Of a stretch of DNA of 26,287 nucleotides, positions 1-7,780 are shown one piece after another. Each line of letters opens with the position of its first letter. The stretch's first letter is position 1. The stretch is from a virus: positions 1-26,287 of the IMG/VR virus record IMGVR_UViG_3300004369_000124. One strand, given 5' to 3'. The notes beneath the pieces are model-generated. The model did not search any database and was not told the origin of the DNA. It was given only the letters and a program-made list of their open reading frames with translations. Position numbers and translations under genes: made by a program.

Positions 1-1655
1 CCGCAAAGTACGTAAATCAGTTCCTCGGCGATCAATTACAAATTACACTAGATAGTTTTCAAGAATTCAATCGAATGGGTACAGTATTTACTGGCGGCAT
101 GGAAACCATTAGAGCAGTAACAGGCAGGGCAGGTATCTTGATAGATCAGTTTACCCAAGGTATAAGATCAGCAATCGACAGTGTGCGAGCCATGGGTTTA
201 GGAACACAATTTAGTTCTATCGCAGTAGCAAGGGGTATGGAGCAGTTAAAAGACGCTACACATGCTATCGAAATTGCAATTAGAAATGAAGAAGGTGAGG
301 TAATAAGGAGTACAGCGGCTACTAGTACCTTTAGAGAAAGTATCAGACGATTAGGTTACGAAACTGAAGACCAAGTTGCTCTTGTTGCCGACTTCCTGTC
401 CTTGCAACGTGCGCAAATGACAGAGGACGAGTTTAGAGCATTTACACGCAGAGGTATTGATGCCCAAGTTGCGCAGGATACACTAGAATATGCAAAAAGT
501 TTAAGACTAATAGCTGATTTGACTGGAGCAAGTGCATCAGAAGTTGCAAAAGAAGCGAGAGAAAGGCAGCTATCATCGTTGGCACTTGCCAATCTTACTA
601 CAGAACAGCGTGATGTTTTTGGCAATGTATCAACATTCTTTGAAAAATCAGGTGCAGGGTTCCTAAATACCGCACTTAACCAGTTGATTGCTACTGGCGG
701 GAACGCTGTCCTAGATGAAAGTTTTAATGTTATAGCAAGTAAAATGCCTGAACTTAGGCAATTAGTTGATACAATGTATGCAAATATCACCAGTGGCGAA
801 ATGTCAGCAGAAGAAGCTGGTAAAGCCGCTGCCGCTCAATATGGTGATATAACAGAAATGTTACGGGAGCGTATGCCAGAATTCCGAGAGTTGATAGCCG
901 CGGGAACACTAGGTAACGCAAGTAACCTAGGTCCAATAATAAACTTCTTGGATACCATGGCAGGGTACACAAGAGGAGGAACACAAACAATAAAGGATTC
1001 AAGTGCGGCAATAGACGCAATGGCAAATGCGCCAGACAAGTTAACTCAATCACTAGTCAAAAATGCAGAAGCACTATTAGATACTTCAGTGGCCATTGAG
1101 CAAGCAACTACAAGTATTTTACCTAGGTATTCAAGTGCCCTGGCAACAATAAACACATACATGAAAAACTTTGTAGAATTTTTAGCTCAATTTGGTGGCA
1201 ACATTGGTAACATATTGGCTGGTGATTTTAGTTTCTTTGGCAAATACACAACAGGATCTGATATTGGCGTTACCATGGGGCAAGGTACTGATAGTAATAA
1301 TACTCAAGGAGGCTTAACTGGTTCGGGAGAGTTCACCGGAGCATCTGTAACAAATCCAGATACTGCAATACCTGTTGCAGACCGTGTGTTACTAGGTGAC
1401 ATGAAATTACTGTTGGCTAAAGCAGGTGAGACAAATCGAATATTACAACAAGAAACTCTTAAAACAGCACAAGCGTCCGGTGACGTAAATACAGAATCAA
1501 ACGCAATTCTACAAAAGTTAGATGCACTAATTGCAAAAAATAATGATTTGCTAGAAGAAGCCAGACTTCAAACTACTAAATTAGACGTATCAGCTCGCGC
1601 AAATAAAGCCCAAGCAGATACGGCAGCTCTTGCAAACGTATATACCTTCTCGTAA
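1..1655 (+). CDS. Large virion structural protein, tape-measure-like (5' end outside window)
   Basis: The frame is open from the left edge (first full codon at base 3), so the first in-frame ATG at base 75 is probably internal: the 24 codons before it read as normal protein and no good Shine-Dalgarno precedes it. About 550 residues are visible. The protein is mostly predicted helix, rich in Ala, Thr, Glu and Gln, with a segment containing LIADLTGASASEVAKEARER, a hydrophobic glycine-rich stretch (MKNFVEFLAQFGGNIGNILAGD) around residue 360-385 from base 75, a Gly/Thr/Ser linker, and a C-terminal coiled-coil-like tail with 'LDALIAKNNDLLEEARLQ'. Long helical proteins with a hydrophobic patch are typical of phage tape-measure or internal virion proteins. 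It sits directly upstream of the portal gene, where T4 has tail tube gene 19. The structural role is inferred from composition and position; the exact function is not recognised. Confidence 0.8.
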   Translation, partial: AKYVNQFLGDQLQITLDSFQEFNRMGTVFTGGMETIRAVTGRAGILIDQFTQGIRSAIDSVRAMGLGTQFSSIAVARGMEQLKDATHAIEIAIRNEEGEVIRSTAATSTFRESIRRLGYETEDQVALVADFLSLQRAQMTEDEFRAFTRRGIDAQVAQDTLEYAKSLRLIADLTGASASEVAKEARERQLSSLALANLTTEQRDVFGNVSTFFEKSGAGFLNTALNQLIATGGNAVLDESFNVIASKMPELRQLVDTMYANITSGEMSAEEAGKAAAAQYGDITEMLRERMPEFRELIAAGTLGNASNLGPIINFLDTMAGYTRGGTQTIKDSSAAIDAMANAPDKLTQSLVKNAEALLDTSVAIEQATTSILPRYSSALATINTYMKNFVEFLAQFGGNIGNILAGDFSFFGKYTTGSDIGVTMGQGTDSNNTQGGLTGSGEFTGASVTNPDTAIPVADRVLLGDMKLLLAKAGETNRILQQETLKTAQASGDVNTESNAILQKLDALIAKNNDLLEEARLQTTKLDVSARANKAQADTAALANVYTFS

Positions 1656-1680
1656 AAACAATGCCTACAACTAATGATGC

Positions 1681-1688
1681 GATAAATA
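1681..1688 (+). promoter_or_regulatory. T4-type late promoter upstream of portal gene
   Basis: GATAAATA matches the T4 late consensus TATAAATA at seven of eight positions and lies in the 56-base gap before the portal ATG. If it is used as in T4 (octamer at -13 to -6), transcription would start near 1694, giving an 18-base leader. No strong Shine-Dalgarno is seen in that leader (GGAA at 1701-1704 is the nearest). Confidence 0.6.
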
Positions 1689-1711
1689 TAACACAACTTC
1701 GGAATCATTAA

Positions 1712-3457
1712 ATGACCTGGCGAAAATATTTTAAAAGTAGCAACATACCTAGCAACGTAAGTCCTATAGGCAGTGGCCGTAGCAGTGGTGCAAACCCCGA
1801 CTATCGCAACTTCGAGAGCAACTTACCTGACGTATACATTGGTCACCCAAACCGTACTGAACGTTATAATCAGTACGAGCAGATGGACATGGATTCAGAG
1901 ATCAATGCCGCACTGGATATTCTTGCTGAGTTTATGACACAAAAGAATGAGTCTAACGGCACAAACTTTGACATACACTTTAAAGATAATCCCACAGACA
2001 ACGAAGTAAACATAATCAAAGAACAGTTACAACAGTGGGTATCACTTAATGAATTAAACAAACGCACGTTTAAGATCATACGAAATACAATCAAATACGG
2101 CGATCAGGTGTTTGTGCGTGACCCAGAGAACTTTAAGTTATTTTGGGTAGAAATGAGTAAGGTCACGAAGGTTATTGTTAACGAAGCAGAAGGTAAAAAG
2201 CCTGAACAGTACCTCATTAAAGATATTAACCCCAACTTCCAAAATCTCACAGTCACATCAGTAGCCGCAACGGACACTTATATTAATCATCCGCAAGTTG
2301 GCGGACCTAGCGGTGCATACACTCAACCAGCGACACCGTATTCGGGTGGTAGTAGATTTAGCCACGCACAAAATGAAACTGCTATTGATTCACAGCACGT
2401 GGTACACCTGAGCCTAACAGAAGGGTTAGACGCTTATTGGCCTTTTGGTAACAGTGTGCTAGAGAATGTGTTTAAGGTTTACAAGCAAAAAGAACTGCTT
2501 GAAGATGCTATTATTATATACAGAATACAACGTGCGCCAGAGCGTAGAGTATTCAAAATTGACGTAGGTAACATGCCAACACACATGGCAATGGCTTATG
2601 TGGAACGTATTAAGAACGAAATACACCAGCGACGTATCCCAACACAAACAGGTGGCGGCGCTAACATGATGGATGCAACATATAATCCGTTAGCAATGAT
2701 GGAAGATTACTTCTTCCCAGTTACAGCAGAAGGACGTGGCAGCAGTATCGATGTTTTTCCTGGAGGACAGAATCTAGGCGAAATTACAGATTTACGTTTC
2801 TTTACTAACAAGTTGTTCCGTGGACTGCGTATTCCTAGCAGTTATTTGCCTACAGGATTAGAAGATGGCACTCAAAGTTATAATGACGGGCGTGTTGGTA
2901 CAGCACTAATACAAGAATGGCGCTTTAATCAGTATTGTAAACGTTTACAAAACATGATTGTTGATAAACTCGATCAAGAGTTTAAGACATTTATGCGGTG
3001 GCGTGGTATTAATATTGATAGTCAGCTGTTTGATCTTAAATTAGAAGAGCCGCAAAACTTTGCACAGTACAGACAAGCAGACGTTGATTCAGCTCGTATT
3101 GCAACATTTGCACAGTTAGAAGCATATCCGTATATGAGCAAGCGTTTCTTAATGAAGCGGTATTTGGGCATGACTGAGCAAGAAATGACAGAGAACGAAG
3201 AAATGTGGGCACAAGAACAGGGCGATATAGAAACAGCACCAGCAGATGATGCATCACTACGCAATGTAGGCATCAGCCCAGGAACCATTGCAGGTGACCT
3301 AGACAACGTGGAAACTGCTGAAGCAGTCCCCCCAGGAGCTGAAGAAGCCGCAGGCGGCGCACCAACAGGTGTTCCTGATACAGTAGGACCGGGTTCAGCA
3401 CAAGGTCCTGGTCCTGGCGCCGCAGGAGCCCAACCATCAGCCCAAACTGCAGGATAG
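1712..3457 (+). CDS. gp20: Portal vertex protein (T4 gp20 family)
   Basis: Forms the dodecameric portal ring through which DNA is packaged and to which the neck and tail attach; it also nucleates prohead assembly. The 581-aa product is close to the length of T4 gp20 (524 aa) plus a tail extension. Family landmarks are an N-terminal block with NQYEQMDMDSEINAALDI, the central ERRVFKIDVGNMP block (Arg278 to Pro289) and the FFTNKLFRGLRIPSSYLP block that follows the core. T4 and cyanophages normally have FYIDVG where this protein has FKIDVG. The last ~60 residues are a low-complexity Pro/Gly/Ala tail, likely disordered. It is followed at once by a late-promoter motif and a 76-aa gene, with the core, protease, scaffold and capsid genes downstream in T4 order. 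Recognition is by sequence landmarks and synteny; the assignment is very secure. Confidence 0.96.
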   Translation: MTWRKYFKSSNIPSNVSPIGSGRSSGANPDYRNFESNLPDVYIGHPNRTERYNQYEQMDMDSEINAALDILAEFMTQKNESNGTNFDIHFKDNPTDNEVNIIKEQLQQWVSLNELNKRTFKIIRNTIKYGDQVFVRDPENFKLFWVEMSKVTKVIVNEAEGKKPEQYLIKDINPNFQNLTVTSVAATDTYINHPQVGGPSGAYTQPATPYSGGSRFSHAQNETAIDSQHVVHLSLTEGLDAYWPFGNSVLENVFKVYKQKELLEDAIIIYRIQRAPERRVFKIDVGNMPTHMAMAYVERIKNEIHQRRIPTQTGGGANMMDATYNPLAMMEDYFFPVTAEGRGSSIDVFPGGQNLGEITDLRFFTNKLFRGLRIPSSYLPTGLEDGTQSYNDGRVGTALIQEWRFNQYCKRLQNMIVDKLDQEFKTFMRWRGINIDSQLFDLKLEEPQNFAQYRQADVDSARIATFAQLEAYPYMSKRFLMKRYLGMTEQEMTENEEMWAQEQGDIETAPADDASLRNVGISPGTIAGDLDNVETAEAVPPGAEEAAGGAPTGVPDTVGPGSAQGPGPGAAGAQPSAQTAG

Positions 3458-3472
3458 TATAAATAATACTAT
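3454..3472 (+). repeat. Perfect 7-bp inverted repeat holding a late promoter and the next start codon
   Basis: ATAGTAT (3454-3460) and ATACTAT (3466-3472) are exact reverse complements around a 5-base AAATA loop. The left arm contains the portal stop codon, the element contains TATAAATA, and the right arm contains the first two bases of the next gene's ATG. In read-through mRNA this could fold over the start codon. Confidence 0.55.
3458..3465 (+). promoter_or_regulatory. T4-type late promoter (perfect TATAAATA) directly before the 76-aa gene
   Basis: Exact match to the late octamer. With T4 geometry (octamer at -13 to -6) the transcript would begin at 3471, which is the A of the ATG, so any mRNA from here would be leaderless. 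Usage is inferred. Confidence 0.6.
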
Positions 3473-3701
3473 GTTTTTAGCTGAACTCTACCAAAAGACC
3501 GAAAAAGGGTACTACTCACCAGGCGACGATAACTCAACTATCAAGTTAAGTGACATGCGCAAAGGTTCACGCCTTACTCTTGGTGATTTAAACAGACTGC
3601 GTATGAGCAACGATGTACGTAAAGTCGAACATGAGAAAAAGCTAGAAAGAGTATCAACCCAGTACAAACCACCCGTTGAACCCGGTGGTCTAGGCGTATA
3701 G
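3471..3701 (+). CDS. Small conserved-position head-cluster protein (76 aa), function unknown
   Basis: A 76-aa product lying between gp20 and the gp67-like core protein gene. It starts MFLAELYQKTEKGYY, has a basic middle (MRKGSRLTLGDLNRLRMSND) with many Arg/Lys, and ends in a Pro/Gly-rich tail (YKPPVEPGGLGV). No signal peptide or membrane segment is seen. No Shine-Dalgarno lies within 5-10 bases of the ATG; the nearest is AGGA at 3451-3454, on the far side of an inverted repeat. T4 has no gene in exactly this position (67 and 68 follow 20 there). Location among prohead genes suggests a minor head or core component, but this is inference from context only. The frame is kept open by sense codons typical of the neighbours, so I believe it is real. 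Confidence 0.75.
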   Translation: MFLAELYQKTEKGYYSPGDDNSTIKLSDMRKGSRLTLGDLNRLRMSNDVRKVEHEKKLERVSTQYKPPVEPGGLGV

Positions 3702-3754
3702 CACACAAAATCATTCAAAAAAACACCTATTTAACTAGTAATATACAGTTATTT

Positions 3755-3762
3755 GTTAAATA
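3755..3762 (+). promoter_or_regulatory. Weak late-promoter-like site before the core protein gene
   Basis: GTTAAATA in an AT-rich 93-base gap; it keeps the TAAATA core but not the first two consensus bases. The gap otherwise holds only the AAGGAG Shine-Dalgarno at 3784-3789, five bases before the next ATG. Confidence 0.35.
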
Positions 3763-3794
3763 TTCAACAAGCCATATTAAATTAAGGAGTCACT

Positions 3795-4694
3795 ATGAAC
3801 AAATATGAACAGCTTATAGAATACATCATCAACGAAGATGAAGACAAAGCCAAGGCTTTATTTCATGACATCGTTGTTGAAAAATCACGAGACATTTATG
3901 AGTCTTTGATGGACGAAGAAACCGTTGACGAAACAATTGGTGGAAACGAAGTCGAAGATTTGGTAGACGAAATACAAGCCGACGAAACCGACGGCATTCC
4001 TGAAGGCGAAGAAGAAGAGATGGACGCTGAAGAGGAAATGATGGGCGGTGACGACGAAGAGCATGCAGATGAAGAGCACGGTGAGCTTGAAGATAAAGTT
4101 ATGGATCTTGAAAAAGAACTTGACGAACTTAAAGCAGAATTTGATGCACTCATGGCAGACGAAATGGAAGAGCCAGCACACAGTGATATGGCAGACGACA
4201 TGGAAGCTGATGCTGAAGAGTTAGAAATGTACGAAGCACACGACGAAGACGAAGATGAAGACGAAGTTTCCGAAGCACATTGCACACCTGCACACAGAAA
4301 AAAGAAAATGGAAGAAGACGAAGAAGTAGTTGAAGATGCTGAAGAAGTAGCAGAGTCAACAAAGCCACAAGCAAAATACTCTAAGTCAGCAGTTGATCTT
4401 ATGCGTGAGTATGTTGAAAAAGTTGCAATGCCATCAGGTGAAGACAACAAAGCAGTTTCACCCGTTGCTGGTAAAAACGACATGGGCGGTAAAGCAGTTG
4501 ATTTTGATGCTGGTAGTACTACTGATCCAGACGGAACAAGCGCACCTAAAGAAGGTAAAGTAGATAAAATGCCGCATGCTGGTAACTACCAAAACGTTCC
4601 AGGTGCTAAAGCAGACCTAAGCAAAGCAACAGGTGCTAAGACTGCTGAAGAAGGCGGTGTCAACAAAGACAGCGTTGAAAAAGGTGGTAACTAA
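3795..4694 (+). CDS. gp67: Prohead core protein, gp67-like, strongly enlarged
   Basis: The N-terminal ~40 residues (KYEQLIEYIINEDEDKAKAL, then FHDIVVEKSRDIYESLMDEE) resemble T4 gp67, which begins with a LIEAIKSNDLVAARKLF-type helix and continues into an acidic tail. The product is 299 aa against 80 in T4. Residues ~40-180 are extremely acidic (runs of Glu and Asp, with a coiled-coil-like LEDKVMDLEKELDELKAEFD segment), followed by a short basic patch (AHRKKK) and a Gly/Lys/Ser-rich, probably disordered C-terminus. T4 gp67 is an internal core component needed for correct head shape and is degraded by gp21. The place before gp21 and gp22 agrees. Start chosen by the AAGGAG at 3784-3789. The family assignment rests on the N-terminal similarity, acidity and synteny; the extension is unlike T4. 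Confidence 0.8.
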   Translation: MNKYEQLIEYIINEDEDKAKALFHDIVVEKSRDIYESLMDEETVDETIGGNEVEDLVDEIQADETDGIPEGEEEEMDAEEEMMGGDDEEHADEEHGELEDKVMDLEKELDELKAEFDALMADEMEEPAHSDMADDMEADAEELEMYEAHDEDEDEDEVSEAHCTPAHRKKKMEEDEEVVEDAEEVAESTKPQAKYSKSAVDLMREYVEKVAMPSGEDNKAVSPVAGKNDMGGKAVDFDAGSTTDPDGTSAPKEGKVDKMPHAGNYQNVPGAKADLSKATGAKTAEEGGVNKDSVEKGGN

Positions 4695-4708
4695 ACTAGG
4701 ACAATAAT

Positions 4709-5350
4709 ATGGCTTTGTACCTAAAAGAGAATCTTACATTTGATCGGGCCAAGATTGAGGTCATCTCAGAAGACAGCAACACCGGTCGAGGTAAGGATCT
4801 ATATATGAAAGGGATATTCATTGAGGGAGGCGTCAAAAACGCTAACGCTCGTGTTTATCCCATTCACGAAATTGAAAAAGCCGTTTCAAGTATCAATGAG
4901 CAAATCAAAGAAGGACATAGCGTCCTAGGCGAAGTAGATCACCCAGATGATTTAAAAATTAATTTGGATCGTGTATCACACATGATTGAAAGTATGTGGA
5001 TGGACGGACCATGCGGCCACGGTAAACTTAAAATCCTTCCAACACCAATGGGAAAACTAGTAGAATCTATGATTACTAGCGGTGTTAAGTTGGGTGTTAG
5101 TTCACGTGGTAGCGGTGAAGTTAATGAGAGTTCGGGACACGTTAACAATTTTGAAATTATTACTGTTGACGTTGTCGCACAACCAAGTGCTCCACATGCT
5201 TATCCAACCCCAATTTATGAGGGGTTGATGAACATGCGTGGTGGACACAACGTATTTGAAGTAGCGAAAGAAGCTACTCAAGATCAAAGAGTACAAAAGT
5301 ACCTGAAAGAAGGCGTTTTACGCTTAATCAAGGACCTTAAGTTAAAATAG
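4709..5350 (+). CDS. gp21: Prohead core protease (T4 gp21 family)
   Basis: Serine protease that matures the T4-type prohead by cutting capsid and core proteins after Glu in short [LI]-x-E sites, then digests itself. The 213-aa product matches the T4 enzyme (212 aa). Visible catalytic candidates of the herpesvirus-assemblin-like fold are His78 in LGEVDHPDD, Ser131 or Ser132 in GVKLGVSSRGSG, and Asp154 in IITVDVVAQPSAP. The YMKGIFIEGGVKNANARVYP block near residues 32-51 is also typical of the family. It starts 15 bases after the core protein stop, with AGGA at 4698-4701, and its own stop overlaps the scaffold gene's Shine-Dalgarno, so the two are probably translationally linked. Confidence 0.94.
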   Translation: MALYLKENLTFDRAKIEVISEDSNTGRGKDLYMKGIFIEGGVKNANARVYPIHEIEKAVSSINEQIKEGHSVLGEVDHPDDLKINLDRVSHMIESMWMDGPCGHGKLKILPTPMGKLVESMITSGVKLGVSSRGSGEVNESSGHVNNFEIITVDVVAQPSAPHAYPTPIYEGLMNMRGGHNVFEVAKEATQDQRVQKYLKEGVLRLIKDLKLK

Positions 5351-5359
5351 GAGAACTAG

Positions 5360-6466
5360 ATGTTAGATGCTATCAAGCCATTGATAGATAGCGGTATCAT
5401 TAACGAAGATACGCAAGAAGCAATTACTGAGGCATGGGAAGCAAAACTTTCTGAAGCCAAAGAAGTTGCTCGTGCAGAACTTCGTGAAGAATTTGCAAAT
5501 CGCTATCAACATGACAAACAAGTAATGGTTGAAGCTCTAGACAAAATGGTAACTGAAAGTCTCCAATCAGAACTTGAAGAATTTGCTTCAGAAAAGCAAG
5601 CACTTGCTGAGGATCGTGTGAAGTTTAAAACACACATGAACGAAAGCAGTGCTAAGTTTAATGATTTCATGGTAACAAAATTAGCAGAAGAAATCAAAGA
5701 ACTTAGAACAGATCGCAAACAGTACGAGAATAGTGTATCTAAACTCGAACAGTTTGTTATCAAGCAACTTGCAGAAGAGATTCAAGAGTTTGAGCAAGAC
5801 AAGCAGGCAGTAGTAGAAACAAAAGTCCGCTTGATTGCAGGAGCAAAAGACAAATTAGCAGAATTACAGCAGAACTTTGTAGCACGTAGTTCAGCACTTG
5901 TTAAAGAGTCAGTTGCTAAAAACCTAGAGTCAGAAATGACTCAACTCAAAGAAGACATCCATCAAGCACGTGAAAACATGTTTGGTCGTCAAATCTTTGA
6001 AGCCTTTGCTTCAGAATTCGCTGTTACTCACTTAAATGAGAACAAAGAAATCAAGAAGTTACAGGCTGTTGTTGCCGCTAAAGAGCAAGCTCTAGCAGAA
6101 GCTAAATCACAAGCAGAAGAAAAGGCAATAATTGCTGAGTCAAAAGATAAAGAAATCAAAATGATTAAAGAATCAGCAGAACGCAAGGATAAACTTGCTG
6201 ACCTGTTGAAACCACTCAACAAAGAGAAAGCCGCAGTGATGAGCGAACTTCTCGAAAGTGTGCAGACTGCTAAGTTGCAGAATGCATATGACAAGTATTT
6301 ACCGGCAGTTTTAAACGCAAATAGCAAGACAGTTAGCGAAGCGAAAGCAGTGTTAACCGAAAGCCGCGTTGAAGTTACTGGTGATAAATCTGCTAAACAA
6401 ACCAACGCCAAGACCGAAGACGACAGCAATGTTGTTGAGATCAAGCGTTTAGCAGGGCTTAGATAA
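5360..6466 (+). CDS. gp22: Prohead scaffolding core protein (T4 gp22 family)
   Basis: Major internal scaffold around which the capsid shell assembles; removed by gp21 proteolysis before DNA packaging. The 368-aa product is larger than T4 gp22 (269 aa). It is almost entirely charged helix with long coiled-coil character (for example EELRTDRKQYENSVSKLEQF-type heptads and a long Lys/Glu/Gln/Ala-rich block at residues ~215-275), then a more compact C-terminal part with LLKPLNKEKAAVMSELLES and a final VVEIKRLAGLR. An N-terminal LDAIKPLIDSGIINEDTQEA block is typical of marine T4-like gp22. AGGAG at 5349-5353 overlaps the gp21 stop. Position between protease and capsid is the T4 order. Confidence 0.93.
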   Translation: MLDAIKPLIDSGIINEDTQEAITEAWEAKLSEAKEVARAELREEFANRYQHDKQVMVEALDKMVTESLQSELEEFASEKQALAEDRVKFKTHMNESSAKFNDFMVTKLAEEIKELRTDRKQYENSVSKLEQFVIKQLAEEIQEFEQDKQAVVETKVRLIAGAKDKLAELQQNFVARSSALVKESVAKNLESEMTQLKEDIHQARENMFGRQIFEAFASEFAVTHLNENKEIKKLQAVVAAKEQALAEAKSQAEEKAIIAESKDKEIKMIKESAERKDKLADLLKPLNKEKAAVMSELLESVQTAKLQNAYDKYLPAVLNANSKTVSEAKAVLTESRVEVTGDKSAKQTNAKTEDDSNVVEIKRLAGLR

Positions 6467-6490
6467 CCCTAAAAGGAAAAAGGAAAAGAA

Positions 6491-7675
6491 ATGACACAAG
6501 CACTATTAGAAAGCCGTTGGGGCGAAACAAAAGATGCCCTGTTAGAAGGTTTAAACGGCGCCAAGCGCAGTACAATGGGTGTTGTTCTAGAGAACACACG
6601 CAAGAGTTTGATGGAGACCGCTACCGCTGGTTCAACAGCCGCTGGTAACGTTGCTACATTGAACCGTGTAATTTTACCAGTCATTAGACGAGTAATGCCA
6701 ACCGTTATTGCTAACGAAATCGTTGGTGTTCAGCCTATGACAGGTCCAGTTGCACAGATTCACACACTACGTGTACGCTATGCTGATTCAGTTACATCAA
6801 CAGCAAGTGCACCATTTGATACAAGCGTTACTGCTGGTGATGAAGCACTTTCACCATTCAAGATTGCTACAGTATATTCAGGTAGTTCTTCTACCGGTCG
6901 TGCTGATTCAACAAGTACACTTGAAGGTAACCCAGGTAACAAGATCAACGTCCAGATCTTAAAGCAAGTTGTTGAAGCTAAGACACGTAAGCTATCAGCA
7001 CGTTGGACATTTGAAGCCGCTCAAGATGCGCAAGCAATGCACGGCTTGGATATTGAAGCAGAAGTTATGGCAGCTCTTGCACAAGAGATTACAGTTGAAA
7101 TTGACCAAGAAGTTCTTGGTTCACTTCGTAGTCTTGCTGGTACTGAGTTCACATATAACCAGGCAGCAGTATCTGGTACAGCTACTTACGTTGGTGATGA
7201 GCATGCCGCATTGGCAGTTCTTATCAACAGAACAGCTAACTTGATTGCATCACGCACACGTCGTGGCGCAGGTAACTGGGCAGTTGTTTCACCAGCCGCT
7301 TTAACAGTTCTCCAGAGCGCAACAACAAGTGCTTTTGCACGTACAACTGAAGGCACATTTGAAGCACCTACAAACACTAAGTTTGTTGGTACATTAAATG
7401 GTGCAATGAAAGTTTATGTAGACAGCTATGCTAGTGATACACAAGCAGTTCTAGTTGGTTACAAAGGTTCAAGCGAAGCAGATGCAGCCGCATTCTATTG
7501 CCCATATATTCCATTAATGAGCAGTGGTGTTGTGTTGGATCCATCAACACTTGAGCCAGTAGTTGGCTTTATGACTCGCTACGGATATGTAGAGCTCACG
7601 AATACTGCATCATCGTTCGGTAATGCAGCCGATTACTTGGGTGAGATTGCAGTTTCGAATCTTTCATTCCAGTAA
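6491..7675 (+). CDS. gp23: Major capsid protein (T4 gp23 family), compact form
   Basis: Forms the hexamers of the head shell (HK97-type fold). Family landmarks: an N-terminal ALLESRW...LLEGL start, the NVATLNRVILPVIRRVMPTV block, GVQPMTGPVAQIHTLRVRY, SARWTFEAAQDAQAMHGLDI, and a C-terminal MTRYGYVE block. At 394 aa it is much shorter than T4 gp23 (521 aa), consistent with loss or reduction of the insertion domain and peripheral loops. A probable gp21 cleavage site is Leu-Met-Glu42 before TATAGS, removing a 42-residue propeptide (T4 removes 65). Two purine-rich AAGGAA-type ribosome sites (6474-6486) precede the ATG, fitting very high expression, and a strong terminator follows. I see no perfect late octamer right before it. 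Confidence 0.95.
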   Translation: MTQALLESRWGETKDALLEGLNGAKRSTMGVVLENTRKSLMETATAGSTAAGNVATLNRVILPVIRRVMPTVIANEIVGVQPMTGPVAQIHTLRVRYADSVTSTASAPFDTSVTAGDEALSPFKIATVYSGSSSTGRADSTSTLEGNPGNKINVQILKQVVEAKTRKLSARWTFEAAQDAQAMHGLDIEAEVMAALAQEITVEIDQEVLGSLRSLAGTEFTYNQAAVSGTATYVGDEHAALAVLINRTANLIASRTRRGAGNWAVVSPAALTVLQSATTSAFARTTEGTFEAPTNTKFVGTLNGAMKVYVDSYASDTQAVLVGYKGSSEADAAAFYCPYIPLMSSGVVLDPSTLEPVVGFMTRYGYVELTNTASSFGNAADYLGEIAVSNLSFQ

Positions 7676-7717
7676 TAGTAATACAAACTTCCTAGTTTTT
7701 AAAATAGGAAAAAGCAG

Positions 7718-7743
7718 AAAAGGAGTCGCAAGACTCCTTTTTT
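7718..7743 (+). terminator. Intrinsic terminator after the capsid gene
   Basis: Perfect 10-bp stem AAAAGGAGTC / GACTCCTTTT closed by a GCAA (GNRA) tetraloop and running into six T. It ends the head-gene transcription unit. Confidence 0.92.
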
Positions 7744-7780
7744 GTTGGCTTGCATTTCTTATTAGTACATAAGTACTATA

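Noticed and set aside
75-77. ATG at 75 as the true start of the first gene
   Set aside because: The frame is open to the left edge, the upstream codons read as normal protein, and there is no good Shine-Dalgarno.
3896-4483. Reverse-strand 195-codon Ser-rich frame opposite the core protein gene
   Set aside because: Poly-Ser is the antisense of the GAA/GAC-rich acidic tract; no promoter or ribosome site.
6750-7244. Overlapping forward-frame ORFs inside the capsid gene
   Set aside because: Shadow frames of gp23 with low-complexity His/Gln/Leu composition and no ribosome sites.
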